Positions 9,382-20,743 of a stretch of 64,000 nucleotides of DNA are shown in pieces; the first letter of the stretch is position 1, and each line of letters opens with the position of its first letter. The stretch spans positions 3,534,001-3,598,000 of the forward strand of contig CP079103.1 in assembly GCA_019285755.1 (NCBI GenBank), written 5' to 3'. The translations under genes were made by a program, and so were the position numbers. Source of the stretch: Chitinophaga sp. E66. Its GTDB lineage: Bacteria > Bacteroidota > Bacteroidia > Chitinophagales > Chitinophagaceae. The notes beneath the pieces are model-generated. The model was not told the origin of the DNA and searched no databases. It worked only from the letters and a program-made list of their open reading frames with translations.

Positions 9382-9405
9382 ACCATATCAGATAAACCGT
9401 GTACC

Positions 9406-10814
9406 ATGGAACATCTCTATCTCCAGGTGGCCGACCGCATCCAGGCCATGATCGAAAAGGAAGTGATCCGCATCGGCGACAAACTGCCTTCCGTCCGCTC
9501 TCTTAGCAAGGAGCAGGGCATCAGCATGAGCACCGTGTTCCAGGCGTATTACCACCTGGAAAGTAAAGGTTACATCGAGCCGCGGCCTAAATCGGGGTAT
9601 TACGTGCGCTTTTCACCGCGCAAGCTGCCGGAGATGCCCGGCGCCACCCGCCCGGTTAAGAAAGCCACGGAGGTCAACGTAAGCGAGATGATCACGGAAG
9701 TTTTCTCCCATCATGGGCCGGACCTCCTCCGGTTTTCCACCGCCTCCCCCTCAGAACCGCTCCTCCCCTCCGCCAAACTGGCCAAAAGCATGATCCAGGC
9801 GCTGCGGGAAAACAACGGAGGCCTCACCTACGAGAACCTCCAGGGAAACCTGCCACTTCGCCGCCAGATCGCACGGATGAGCATACAATGGGGCGGCAGT
9901 ATCACTGAGCACGACGTTATCACCACTACCGGTTGTATGGACGCCCTCACCCTCTGCCTTTCCGCCACCACCCAGCCCGGCGACGTCATCGCCCTGGAAA
10001 GCCCGCTTACAGCGGCACCTTCCAGCTCGCGGAAAGCCTCGGGCTGAAGGTCCTCGAAGTGCCCACCAACCCCATCTGCGGCGTGGATCTCGACTATCTG
10101 GACAAAGCCATCCCCAAGTTCAAGATCAAAGCCTGCGTATTCGTCACGAACTACTCCAACCCCATAGGCTCCGTGATGCCCGATAAGAACAAGCGGGAAC
10201 TGGTAAGGCTCATGAATAAATACGACATCCCCTCATAGAAGACGATATTTACGCCGACCTGTATTTCGGTAAGCTGCGCCCCAGCAGCTGCAAGCAATAC
10301 GACCGCAACGGCAATGTGCTGCTCTGCAATTCATTCAGCAAATCCCTCGCGCCGGGGTACCGTGTGGGGTGGACCGTCCCCGGAAAATATAAAGAACGCG
10401 TCCTGCGACTCAAACTGAACCATACCATCTCCAGCGCCACGCTCCCCAGGCCGCTATCGGCCACTTCCTGGAAAACGGCCGCTATGAGCACCATATGCGG
10501 AACCTCCGCAAAATGTTGCACACCCAATGCCTGCGGTACCAGCAGGCCATCGCCGACTATTTCCCGGAAGATACCTGCGTAACGCGCCCGCAAGGAGGAT
10601 ACGTGCTCTGGCTGGAACTGAATGAGAACGTCAACACCATCGAGCTGTACGAACAAGCCCTCCGCCGCAAGATCAGCTTTGCTCCGGGGCGCATCTTTAC
10701 GCTGCAGGACAGGTACAACAACTGCATGCGCATCAGCTACTCCAACCCTGGAGCAAAACGGTGGACGACGGACTTAAAACCCTTGGCAAACTGGCGCACC
10801 AGCTGCTGAAATAA
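9406..10814 (+). CDS. MocR-type GntR regulator with aminotransferase domain
   Basis: Transcription factor with an N-terminal GntR winged helix (LPSVRSLSKEQGISMSTVFQ, residues about 28-47) and a C-terminal fold-type I aminotransferase domain that binds PLP. The PLP lysine is in CNSFSKSLAPGYRVGW; the PLP-phosphate/Asn-Tyr regions TGCMDALTL and TNYSNPIGS are visible. Frame breaks near 10010, 10235, 10448 and 10750; together they give about 468 residues. Starts at MEHLYLQVADRIQ rather than an upstream in-frame codon because that is where GntR homology begins. Family precedents include PdxR and GabR; the regulated gene is not certain, but DinB/ogt/decarboxylase lie divergently. Confidence 0.85.
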
Positions 10815-10817
10815 AAA

Positions 10818-10839
10818 GCCGGAGCAGGAATGCCCCGGC
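10818..10839 (-). terminator. Rho-independent terminator of FtsX-like permease
   Basis: GCCGGAGCA-ggaa-TGCCCCGGC with a run of A upstream, i.e. a T-run for minus-strand transcripts. One of four closely related hairpins in this window. It also lies just after the convergent MocR gene. Confidence 0.7.
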
Positions 10840-10862
10840 CATATGAAAAAAAAGAAGAAGAG

Positions 10863-13237
10863 TTATTCTACTTTAAGATTCCTCACCGGATTCGCCAATG
10901 CCGCCTTGACGGACTGGAAACTAACCGTGATCAGGGCGATCAGCACAGCGATAAAACCAGCCAGCGCAAACGACTCCCAGCCGATGCTCACCCGGTAAGA
11001 ATAATCCATCAGCCACTGTGAAATTCCCCAGTATGCCAACGGCGCCGCCAGCAGGAACGCGATCGCTACCAACGCTACAAAATCCCGCGACAACAACACC
11101 GTGATATTCACAACCGAAGCGCCAAGCACTTTCCGGATGCCAATTTCTTTTATCCTCGTTTCTGCCATATAAGTAGCCAGCCCCAGTAATCCAAGGCATG
11201 AAATAAATATCGTCAGCACGGCAAATAATGCGGCCAGGGTGCCGAAACGCTCAACATTATCGAATTTTCGGGCGTATTCGGCATCCACGAATGCATAGTC
11301 GAACGGGAACTCCGGGTTGTATTTCCGGAAGATCGCCTCTACCTTCCGCAAGTTGTCAGCGACGGATTCTTATCGTTTAGGCGGATCTGAATTACATTCA
11401 AACCCAGGAAATTGCTTTTAGCGCCACATATCAGCGTTGGCGGGACGGGTTCATATGGATTTTTGAGCACCACGTCCCTGATCACACCCACAATATGCCA
11501 GTCCTGCCCCAGATCGCTCACCCGCTGGCCTATCGGTTGTTTGAACTTCATGACCTTCAGCGCCGCCTCGTTGATGATGAGCCCCGTGGAATCGGTGGGG
11601 TATTGTTTCAAATCAAAATCGCGGCCCTGTATGAATTGCAATCCTGCCGTAACACCCAATCCTTCGTCTGTTGCGTAACGGTCGAAGGAAGTGCGGTCGT
11701 TGGGATCCTTCCTTCCCAGTCCTGCCCCCACCCGTCGCTCCACCTTTCCGTAAGCGGGGCGTTCGTTTTGGATACGGCCGTCGCGATGCCCGACTGCAAT
11801 AATTCGCTTTTAATCAGCGCATAGTTTTTGGAAATATCACCGGTCAGGAAGTGATAGATCAGGTGTTCTTTATTGTACCCCGTTTCCCGGCTCTGTACGT
11901 GGTTGATTTGTCTTTTACGATGATGGTACTGATGATCAGGAATATGGCAATGGTAAACTGGAAAACCACCAAAACCTTTCTCGGGGTTACCAAAGCATTG
12001 CTACGTTTAAAGGTACCTTTCAGCACATTCAGCGGGCGGAAAGAAGACAGGAAGAATGCAGGATAGCTCCCGGCGAGGATGCCGGTAAAGATGATAAATC
12101 CGATCAGGGCCGCCAGGTATGGGCCTTCGTAAAATCCAGGACCAGGGACTTGCCGGTAAGCTGATTGAAAGCCGGCAGGCATATGAGCACGACCAGGACC
12201 GCGCCAATGCCCGCGAGCGATGCCGTGAAAATGGATTCTCCGATGAACTGGAAAATCAGCGAGCCCTTCCTGGCTCCTGATACTTTCCGGATGCCGACTT
12301 CCTTCGCTCTTTTCTCGCTGCGCGCCGTACTCATGTTCATGAAATTGATACATGCGATCAGCAGGATAAACCCCGCAATGATCCCGAAAAGCCGGATCAA
12401 TGCAATGGGCCCGCCGCCGTCTTCCACCCCGTTGGTAAAGCTGGAATACAGATACCAGCGTTCCATCGGGTAGGCAAAGAATTCCCATTTGAGGGCCTTC
12501 GCTTCCCCGTCGTACCGTTGCTTCAAATTCTTCAGCTTCCGGCCCATGGCAACGGGGTCTGCATTTTCCTTCAGCAGAAGATAAGTGTTGGTGCTATTGT
12601 CATTCCATCCGAAATCTGCTTTGCCGGTCTTCTTCTGCGCACTCCAGGGCAAGAGGTAATCGAAGGAGATAGTTGAATTCAGGGGCGGGTCTTGTACGAT
12701 CCCGGTAACGGTGAAGTGATCGCTATTGTCGATCCTGACGGTCTTCCCCAACGGATCCGCCTGGCCGAATATGGCCCTGGCAGCCTTTTCCGTCAACACG
12801 ACGGAATGTTTTTCATGAAGTGCCGTCACCGGGTTTCCCGCCAGCATCGGGAAAGTGAACACCTGCAAAAAGCCGCTATCCACGATCATTCCCGACTGCA
12901 TCAGCTTCTTTTCGCCAAAGGTAAATAGCAGGTTACCGGCCCCGATCGCCCGAACCGCCCTTTCTACTTCGGGCAGGTCCTTCTCCAGCACAGGCCCCGC
13001 AGGCGCGGGCACGCTGTTCCAGCAGGAAAGCTTGCCTTCGAACGCTACGCGGTTCCAGACCTCGTAGATCCTGTCTTTCTTCTCATGAAAACTATCATAA
13101 CTGCGCTCGTTTTGTATCCATAACAGGATCAGGATAGCCGAAGCCATACCGATGGCCAATCCTGCAATATTGATCACCGAAAACCCTTTATTTTTCAGTA
13201 GCTGACGACCGGCGATTTTAAGATAATTTCTAACCAT
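10863..13237 (-). CDS. ABC transporter permease, MacB/FtsX-like
   Basis: Large inner-membrane permease common in Bacteroidota, about 790 residues, with no ATPase next to it. N-terminal GRQLLKNKGFSVINIAGLAIGMA is the usual first transmembrane helix; a MacB periplasmic core follows; FtsX helices begin at IALIRLFGIIAGFILLIACI and again at LFAVLTIFISCLGLLGLA, each followed by the coupling motif (KRAKEVGIRKVSGA and TRIKEIGIRKVLGA). Frame breaks near 12120, 11870, 11800, 11725 and 11360. Substrate unknown; relatives export peptides or antimicrobials. Start ATG at 13237; no other gene in the operon. Confidence 0.85.
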
Positions 13238-13409
13238 ACAGGAATTACTTTAATTCGGGAAACATATGCGCGACTTCAGGCTAATAAAATGCCAACAAGC
13301 TATCTTATTGATTTACAAACAAATACCTACAAACAACTGCATCAATCTGCACGGTATTGGAACAGGTACTGTCCGAATCCGGACAACTGTTCCCTGAAAT
13401 TAATAAAAA

Positions 13410-13431
13410 GCCGGGGCAGGAGTGCCCCGGC
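13410..13431 (-). terminator. Rho-independent terminator of the efflux operon
   Basis: Perfect 9-bp stem GCCGGGGCA / TGCCCCGGC with loop ggag, followed (minus strand) by TTTTTATTAA. About 35 bp after the last permease gene. The flanking tgttacctacaactgtt recurs beside the hairpin at 21325. Confidence 0.8.
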
Positions 13432-13466
13432 GAATGTTACCTACAACTGTTACACTGTTAAAAAAG

Positions 13467-14581
13467 TTATACGGTTTTACGGTAATTCCAGATAGCGATG
13501 GCATTGAGCCCTACGGCAAACAACACCATGATTCCCAGGTAGGCCTTAATATCCACCCATCCGCTCCCCTTTAGCATCACCATCCGCATCACTTTCACGA
13601 AATAAGCGACAGGATTGAACGCCGTAATACGCTGCGCCCATACCGGCATGCTCTCGACCGGCGTGAATAACCCGCTCATCAGGATGCAGATGATCAGGAA
13701 GAACCAGGTGATGAACATAGACTGCTGCTGCGTTTCGGTAAATGTGGATATCAGCAGGCCAAGGCCCAGCATGACGATAAGATAGACCGCCGCAAAGAGG
13801 AAGATCCAGCCGATGCTTCCGGCGAAAGGCAGGTTGAAGACAAGCTTGCCTACGGTGAGGCCGAAAGCCAGTTCAAACAAGGCGATGATCCAGAAGGGTA
13901 AGAGTTTGCCGATAATGAAATGGTGCTTGCGGATGGGCGTTACGTTAAGTTGCTCAATGGTACCGATCTCCTTTTCCTTGACGATGTTCATACCCGAAAG
14001 GAATGCGCCAATGAGCGTAACGAGCACCACCAATATGCCGGGTACCATGAAATGCTTGTAATTCAATGTGGGATTGAACCAATAACGGAAGCTCATATCG
14101 AAATGCGAAGGCGCGTCGTCTTCGTCGATGGCTAGCCAGTCAAGGCGGATGCGGCGGTTGAAATCGCCGATGATGCTTTGGGCATACCCTGCCGCCAGGC
14201 CTGCTTTGCTACCGTTGATGGCATTGACCAGCAGCTGTACGTTCGCTTCGCCGTCGCGTACCAAATCCCGCTCGAAATGTTGGGGATGGTGAGGATGAGA
14301 TCCGCCTTGTTCGTTTCCAGGTCTTCGAAAGCGGCATCGTCGCCCGTTTGGGCATTGAGGCGGAAGTAGCCGGAAGACAGTAGCTTACCTTTCAGTTGCT
14401 GGCTCCAGTTGCCGCCGTCGTGGTCCACGATATCGATGGAGAGATCGCGGATCTCATAGTTCGCGGCGAAGGCGAGCACCAGCAATTGCACCACTGGCAC
14501 CACGAAGATGATCGGCAGCATGGACTTGTTACGAAAGACCTGCAGGAACTCCTTTTGCAATATGAAGAAGATGGTACGCAT
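13467..14581 (-). CDS. ABC-2 type permease, YbhR/YbhS-like
   Basis: Inner-membrane subunit of a drug or metabolite exporter, about 371 residues, last gene of the operon. One N-terminal helix (SMLPIIFVVPVVQLLVLAFA), a large periplasmic loop, then five C-terminal helices including MVPGILVVLVTLIGAFLSGM and the ABC-2 signature VKEKEIGTIEQLNVTPI. One frame break near 14263. The start codon overlaps the stop of the preceding permease (ATGA at 14579-14583), showing tight coupling. The pair corresponds to YbhS and YbhR of the E. coli YbhGFSR system. Confidence 0.86.
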
Positions 14582-15685
14582 CAGCTTAAACGTATTTTAA
14601 ATTTCCGGAGGCTTATTGCCAGGAAGAAGACGGTCATACCCGTGAGCACGCCCATGGGCAGGGCGATCTGCCGCAAGCCGCTCCCCTTCAGCATAATATC
14701 CTTCAGGATGATGATGAACCATTTAGCCGGGATGATGTTGGACAGCACCCGTAATGGCAGCGGCATGCTCTCGATGGGAAACACGAAGCCGCTCAGCAGG
14801 ATCGTAGGCAGCAGCAATCCCATCATGGACATCATCATGGCCGTCTGTTGCGAATTGGTGACGCTGGAAATGAGAATCCCTAAAGACAAGGCCGTCAGGC
14901 AAAACAAGCCGCAGGCCGTGAGCAGCAAAAGCAAACTGCCCTTGAGCGGCATCCCGAAAATGCCTGCACCGAGCGCAAGGATGATAAGCGCAATGATGAA
15001 AGACAGGATAATGTACGGCACCACCTTCCCGGCGATGATCAATATGGGCTGCAAGGGAGATACGAGGAGGATTTCCATGGTACCCAGCTCCTTTTCCCGC
15101 GTAATGGTGATGGAGGTCATCATGGCGCACACCAGCATCAGGATGAGCGTCATCACGCCGGGAACGAAAAGGAATACGCTTTTCAGGGTGGGATTGTATA
15201 CCATGCGCACCTGGGGTTGAATGGTCAGCGGCAGGTGTTTCAGGCCGGTTTCCTCCTGCTGGTACTGCATGAGGATGGCATTGACGTAATTAATGAGCGT
15301 TGTGGCGGTGTTGGGGTCTGATGCGTCTGCCAGTAGCTGCACCGTCGCTTTTCTTTCCCGGATGAAATCCCGGCTGAAACCATTGGGAATAACGATCACC
15401 ATCCGGATATCGCCTTTTTTAAAAGCCGGCAGGATATCCTTTTCACTGCGAAGGTTTTCGGCCAGGTCGAAGTAAGTGGAGGCGCTCAGCTTACGGACAA
15501 GCCCGTGGCTCAGGGCGTCGTTAGACTGATCCAGCACAGCGATGCGGGCGTGGCGGATCTCGTTGGTGATGGCGAACCCGAACAACACGATGAGCACAAC
15601 CGGCATCCCGAAAAGGATCAGGAGCGTCCGCCGGTCGCGGAATATGTGAAAGCACTCTTTTTGACGAACTCGAAAACTGTTTCAT
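14581..15685 (-). CDS. ABC-2 type permease, YbhR/YbhS-like
   Basis: Second inner-membrane subunit of the exporter, about 368 residues. N-terminal helix (FGMPVVLIVLFGFAITNEI), periplasmic domain, then C-terminal helices starting VPGVMTLILMLVCAMMTS and the motif TREKELGTMEILLVSPLQP. Two frame breaks in the first 20 codons (near 15668 and 15660, T and A runs); repair gives MKQFSSFVKKECFHIFRDRR, a good match to the family N-terminus. Starts 3 bp after the ATPase stop. Homologous to the following permease; the two probably form a heterodimer. Confidence 0.86.
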
Positions 15686-15688
15686 GAT

Positions 15689-16418
15689 TCAGGATTTGGC
15701 TCTGGCGAGTTGCAGGAATACATCATTCATCGTGTCTGCGCCGAATTGCTTTTTAAGCGCCGCAGGGTGTCCAGCGCTTTGATCTTGCCGTCTACCATAA
15801 TGGAAATGCGGTTGCAGTATTCCGCTTCGTCCATATAGTGGGTCGTAACGAAGATGGTGACGCCCCTGGCGGCGGATTCGTAGATCAGGTCCCAGAACTG
15901 CCGGCGGGTGATGGGGTCTACCCCGCCCGTTGGCTCATCCAGGAAGACGATGGACGGATCATGAATGACGGCGATGGAGAACGACAGCTTCTGCTTCCAG
16001 CCCAGCGGCAGGGCGCTTACCAGCATACCGGCCTCCTTTTCCATGCCCAGGCGCTGCAACAGCGCGGCGGTCTTCTCGCGGATATCCTGATTGCTCAATC
16101 CATATATCCCGGCATAGAACCGGATATTCTCTTTGACGGTCAGGTCTTCATAGAGCGAGAACTTCTGGCTCATGTACCCGATCCGCTGCTTCACCTTTTC
16201 CGTTTCGGTGTAGATATCGAACCCCGCTACGCGGGCTTCTCCACTGCTGGGTTTGAGAAGCCCACAGAGCATGCGCATTGCGGTCGTTTTGCCGGCCCCG
16301 TTAGCGCCGAGGAACCCGAAGATCTCCCCTGCGCCACTTCGAAAGTGATGGCATTGGTGGCGATGAAATCGCCGAAACGCTTGGTGAGGCCGTTGGTGAT
16401 GATGGCAGGCTGGTTCAT
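15689..16418 (-). CDS. ABC transporter ATP-binding protein
   Basis: Cytoplasmic ATPase of the exporter, equivalent to one half of E. coli YbhF. Walker A is split by a frame break near 16325 but can be rebuilt as GANGAGKTT; Walker B is SIVFLDEPTGGVDP; the H-loop is VTTHYMDE. The ABC signature is the divergent LPLGWKQKL instead of LSGGQ, which is common in the C-terminal half of YbhF-type ATPases. A second break near 15755 precedes the C-terminal NDVFLQLARAKS. About 243 residues. Overlaps the other ATPase gene by 4 bp. Confidence 0.88.
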
Positions 16419-17326
16419 GTCGTTTCGGTTTGCGCCCGCATGAGGGCCATGAAGACGTCTTCTATACTGGTATCAGCAGGTTTGTATTCCAGCCCGGTAT
16501 GACCCGCGGCCGCTAAATCTTCCTTTACCTGCCGCGGATCGGCAGACATGATCACATGCAGGTATTCCCCGAACGCAAAGCAGGTCTCCACGCCCGGATA
16601 CGCACGCAGGTCCTGGATGAGGCGCCAGGTGTCCTGGCCCGGAAGGCCCATACTTTTGTCTGGAACTGATTCACGATGGCCTGCGGCGTTTCTATCCGCA
16701 TCAGGGCGCCTTCCTGTATCAGCGCTACCCTGTCGCACAGGGTGGCTTCGTCCATATAAGGCGTAGACACGAGAATGGGAATCCCCGCTTTCGGAGGCCC
16801 TGGAGCATTTCCCAGAACTCTTTGCGGGACACGGGGTCCACACCGGTGGTTGGCTCGTCAAGGAATAAGACCGAAGGCCGGTGCACCAATGCACAACTCA
16901 ATGCCAGCTTTTGTTTCATGCCGCCTGAAAGCTTGCCCGCCGGACGGTCTTTAAACGGCGCGATCTGCTCGTAGATATCGCGGATCATTTCGTAATTGGC
17001 GTCTACCGTGGTATTGAAAATGGTGGCGAAGAACCGGAGATTCTCTTCCACCGTCAGGTCCTGGTACAAGGAAAACCTCCCGGCATATACCCTACCTGCC
17101 GGCGGATCTGGCGGTAATCCTTTACCACATCCAGCCCGTTGACGGAAGCCTGTCCCTTATCGGCCAGTACGAGCGTGGCCAGGATACGGAACAGGGTGCT
17201 TTTGCCCGCGCCGTCCGGACCAATGAGCCCGAACAGCTCTCCGGGCTCCACGGTGAAGCTGACGTCCCGCAGGGCTTGTACCTTGCCGTAGGATTTGGAA
17301 ATATTATGAACGACGATCGGTTGCAT
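16415..17326 (-). CDS. ABC transporter ATP-binding protein
   Basis: Second cytoplasmic ATPase, about 303 residues. Walker A GPDGAGKST, signature KLSGGMKQKLALS (canonical LSGG), Walker B SVLFLDEPTTGVDP, and a C-terminal extension ending SIEDVFMALMRAQTE. Frame breaks near 17080, 16785 and 16650. In E. coli the two ATPase modules are fused in YbhF; here they are separate genes with overlapping stop and start codons. This subunit has the canonical signature and its partner the degenerate one, so the dimer is probably asymmetric. Confidence 0.88.
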
Positions 17327-17331
17327 GTTGA

Positions 17332-18227
17332 TTATTTAGCGATCCGCATTTCTCCGGGCATGCCGATCTTCAGGCTGCCGTCGTTTTGTACGCGCACTTT
17401 CACAGCATATACCTGCCGCACGCGCTCATCCCGGGTTTGAACGGTCTTGGGCGTAAACTCCGCCTCCGGAGAGATCCAGCTGATCTCTCCCTTCAATTGT
17501 CTGATAGTGCCGTCGGGCTGATCGATACCCACGCTTACCTGTTGCCCGGTCTTCACGGCAGCCAGCTGATCGCCGCCGATATAAGCGCGGAGGTACATGG
17601 TGCGCAGGTCGGCCAGCTTGTATAGCGGTTTCCGTAATTCACCACCTCTCCTGCTTCTACGTATTTCACCAGCACCGTTCCATTAACGGGGTTCACTACA
17701 CGCGTCTGAGCGAGTTGATCATTGACCTGGTCTACCTGGTATTGCAAAGGCTGCGTTTCACTGCTGAGGCCGCTTACCTGCGTACTGAGGGAGGAAGCGG
17801 TGGAAGCGTATTGTTTTTCCAGCAGGGCGATGGCGCCGTTGATATCATCCAGTTGCTTGGGCGTGGCTGCATTCGCTTTGAGGAGGTTCTCGATGCGGGC
17901 CTTTTCTTTTTGCTGGGTAGCGATCTGCTGACGGATAACCGCCAGCTGAGGATTTACTTTCGGCACGCGGCTTTTCACCGCTTTGATATTAGCGCCCAGC
18001 TGGGCTTTACGGAGATGCAGCTGCGTGGAGTCTATCCCTCCCACTACGGCGCTCACTGTCAGCACCTGTCCTTCTTCCACATCGAAGCGGAGCAGGCGGC
18101 CGGTGGCCTCGGCGGAAACGATCACTTCGGTGGATTCAAAATTGCCGTAAGCGTCGGCCGCATCGTTGCCGGAGGAACAGGCGGCGAGAAAAGACATCGA
18201 AAGGGCAGCTGCGAAAAATGTTTTCAT
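17332..18227 (-). CDS. HlyD-family periplasmic adaptor (membrane fusion) lipoprotein
   Basis: Connects the inner-membrane ABC exporter to the outer-membrane channel. Signal peptide with lipobox (SMSFLAACSS, Cys about residue 17), a biotinyl-lipoyl half-motif (VSAEATGRLLRFDVEEGQ), a long coiled-coil hairpin of about 110 residues, the second lipoyl half (VNPVNGTVLVKYVEAGEVV) and a C-terminal beta-barrel. One frame break near 17635, after which the text resumes with LRTMYLRAYIGG. About 298 residues. Equivalent to YbhG. Starts 1 bp from the TolC stop. Confidence 0.87.
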
Positions 18228-18228
18228 A

Positions 18229-19483
18229 TCAATAACCTTTTATAACCTGATACTGAATGGTGGCGTATACGTATTGGATCTCGCGGGTCTTGCCGGCGAT
18301 CACGGCGGAAGTCTCGGCATACAGGTCCGTGAGGTAATCGTGGACCGTCATTACCCCATTGTCGAGCTGAGCGGTGGAGACGTCTTTTACTTTGCCCCGG
18401 AGGGCAATGATCTCGTTGTCTTTTACCATGGCGGCCGACAGCGTATTGATCTCGGCTTTTTGCTGGAGCAGCTTCGCCCTTGTTTGCAGATCGAAGGCCT
18501 CGGATTGCGCCTGGATGCCGGTTTCCTGCTCCCGGAGCACGGCGCGCTCGTTGCTTTGCTGGCGCCAGTTCCAAAGGGTCCACTGGAAGCGGACACCGCC
18601 GATGTAATAGAAATCGAAGCTGCCGGAAAGGAGGTTCAAGCCCGGCCGGCCGTACCCTCCCTGAACAAAGGCGCTCACTTTGGGGCGTGTTTGCGTGGCG
18701 GTGAGGGCAGACTGGGAGCTGAGAACTTCCTGCTGATAACGGAACAGCGCCAGTTCCGGCCTTTGGGGGATGCATCGCCGGTGGATGCGGGAGCAGGCAG
18801 CAGCAGGGCGTTCATTTCCGCTTCTGATTTGCCGGTCAGGAGCGCCAGCGTGGCCAGGGCGGCCTGCTTGCCGTTGAGGGCTTCTTCGAGCTGCTGCTCA
18901 GCTTTGAGCTCTTCGGCATGTAACATATCGACCTGGCTGGCCAGCACGGTCCCATTATCGACCCCGGCCTGGATTTCTCACGGCGTTGTTTCACTTCCGC
19001 GATCATTTCCTTACGGGCCGTGATATGAGCGTCCCAGATGAGGGCATTGAAATAGATCTGCGTCACCTGCTGGCGGAGTTGATGGAGGTCTACTTCCACT
19101 TTCTGCCGGTCTGCCTGCTGTCGGGCGAGGGCAAGGTTGCGCTGCCCGGCCGTGGCGCCGCCGTCGTAGATGAGCTGCTTTACATCCACGGTGAGGTTAT
19201 ACTGGTCTTTAGGAATGGAGGGAACGATAACATTGGGCAGCTTTATGGGCAGCGATACTACATCTGACTGGTACGTTGCCTTCCCGTTGAGCTCTGCCTG
19301 CGGGAGGTAGCCGGTGCGGATATTGCGGAGCTGCAGGGCGGTGGCACGGTCGGTTGCCTTCTGCTGCCTGAGCAGCGGATAATGCCTCCGGGCGGCCGCC
19401 CAGGCGGAGTCGAGCGGGAAGCGCTCCTGGGCGAAAGCCCTCCGGAAATCAGCAGCAACGGGGATTAGGAATCTGAACATCAT
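18229..19483 (-). CDS. TolC-like outer membrane efflux protein
   Basis: Outer-membrane channel of the exporter (OEP family), about 417 residues. Two homologous repeats rich in long amphipathic helices, e.g. YNLTVDVKQLIYDGGATAGQ and FYYIGGVRFQWTLWNWRQQS, both ending in the [DN]GG/WNW-type turn seen in OEP proteins. The signal peptide is scrambled by two breaks near 19460 and 19440; repair gives LIPLLLISGGLSAQE. Further breaks near 18970 and 18765. First gene of the efflux operon; an operator-like palindrome sits 14 bp before its start. Confidence 0.85.
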
Positions 19484-19496
19484 TAACTCGTTTATT

Positions 19497-19512
19497 TAAC
19501 TAATTGGTTAAT
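19497..19512. promoter_or_regulatory. TetR operator before efflux genes
   Basis: TTAACTAATTGGTTAA, nearly the same 16-bp palindrome as at 20156-20171. It lies between the tetR stop and the TolC start, where it can block the efflux promoter. Confidence 0.6.
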
Positions 19513-19529
19513 TGCAGGGCAAAAAAATA

Positions 19530-20138
19530 TTACGGGCGCAGGGCGCTTAATACAAAGTTGCTGACGAACGCCTTTCGCTCTTCGATAAACTGCGCGAATG
19601 CCGGGTCTCCTACTTTAAAAACCGCCTGTAAAAGGGGTTTAGCCACGAACGGGAACACGCACATCGATACTACGCTCACCATCAGTTGCACGGGGTCTAC
19701 CTGGCGGATGGTCCCTTTGTCCATTTCAGACTTCAACAACATCACAAAATCCCGGATGTTCGGAAAGCTGGGTGTATTCACGAAGCGGTTGATGATCCGT
19801 TCCGGGTCCTGGTTGATCTCGTTCATGATGAAGAGCGGCAGGTAAGGGTTCTCGGCGATGGAGCCGATGTAGCTGCCGATGACACCCTGGATCTTGTCTT
19901 CCAGCAGCAGGTCTGCCGTAAAAACGGCGCTCACCCGGCTGAGGAGTTTCTCTACTGCCTCGGAGAACACCATGTCGAACAACTTGTCTTTGCTGCGATA
20001 GTAGTAATGCAGCATCGCCTTGTTGATCCCCGCCGCGTCGGCGATATCCTGCATGCGGGCGCCAGAAAAGCCCTTGTGCATAAATATCTTACGCGCCGCT
20101 TCGATGATCTGTTGTTCTGTGGTGTTTGTGGTCTGCAT
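19530..20138 (-). CDS. TetR-family repressor
   Basis: Ligand-responsive repressor of 202 residues, intact. N-terminal helix-turn-helix IIEAARKIFMHKGFSGARM then DIADAAGINKAMLHYYYRSK (residues about 10-51); C-terminal TetR_C domain with ligand pocket, ligand unknown. First gene of the efflux locus, same strand. Two copies of one palindrome (before tetR and before the TolC gene) suggest it represses itself and the pump. The arrangement corresponds to E. coli CecR (YbiH) with YbhGFSR. Confidence 0.88.
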   Translation of the reverse strand: MQTTNTTEQQIIEAARKIFMHKGFSGARMQDIADAAGINKAMLHYYYRSKDKLFDMVFSEAVEKLLSRVSAVFTADLLLEDKIQGVIGSYIGSIAENPYLPLFIMNEINQDPERIINRFVNTPSFPNIRDFVMLLKSEMDKGTIRQVDPVQLMVSVVSMCVFPFVAKPLLQAVFKVGDPAFAQFIEERKAFVSNFVLSALRP

Positions 20139-20155
20139 ACTACTAACTACGTTGT

Positions 20156-20171
20156 TTAACCATTTGGTTAA
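20156..20171. promoter_or_regulatory. TetR operator before tetR
   Basis: TTAACCA-TT-TGGTTAA, perfect 7-bp arms, 17 bp upstream of the tetR start. Same consensus (TTAACYAWTTGGTTAA) as the site at 19497. Confidence 0.62.
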
Positions 20172-20334
20172 TGAGGCAAAGGTAGGGAATATTCCAAACC
20201 CTCCAAATTAATATGAGCATTTCGTCGTTTGTATTGAATTTCAATCATTTAGCAATCAAATTTGTAAAGAATAGCGCCAAATAGTGATTTGGCTTAAACA
20301 AAGCATTGATATCCAATATTATAGGATAGTAAAC

Positions 20335-20411
20335 GGCAGACGAGGGGCAGACGAAGGGCAGACGAAGGGCAGACGAAGGGCAGACGAAGGGCAGACGAAG
20401 GGCAGACGAGA
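20335..20411. repeat. 11-bp tandem repeat, seven copies
   Basis: Seven units of ggcagacgaag; the first ends in gg and the last in ga, the middle five are identical. Lies in a 660-bp stretch without a credible gene between tetR and the IS200 element. No spacers, so not CRISPR. Confidence 0.9.
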
Positions 20412-20740
20412 CGCTTTTAAGACGTATTTAAGCAGGGGGTAAAGAGGGGTTACTTAAGGGGTTCATGTATATCTAATGTATATCAACCAGTACTCCAGGC
20501 ACTACAGTAAAGGGTTTGGAGGGAAAAAGCAGGGAAAGAGGAGCTATTCCTTACCCATTAAGCAGATATGACTTTCCCTTGGAGGAACCTATCCTGCACT
20601 TAATCAATGATTTACATAAAAAGTACTACAAAACGCTACAAAATAAGTGTATACGGCGTTTTTCTTTTTCCTGGCCCGGCTTACCGCTACTTTTGAAAAA
20701 GTTCTTTGATATACGGTTATGAAAAGCCAGGCAGGTTGCC
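20412..20740. other. Intergenic, no gene recognised
   Basis: The only open frame here (20516-20722) has no codon-level character of a gene and no recognisable motif. A TACTTTTG at 20688-20695 resembles a plus-strand -7 element that would read into the IS200 element. Confidence 0.4.
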
Positions 20741-20743
20741 TTT

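Noticed and set aside
20335..20411. CRISPR array
   Set aside because: The repeats are 11 bp, directly adjacent and without spacers, and no cas genes are near.
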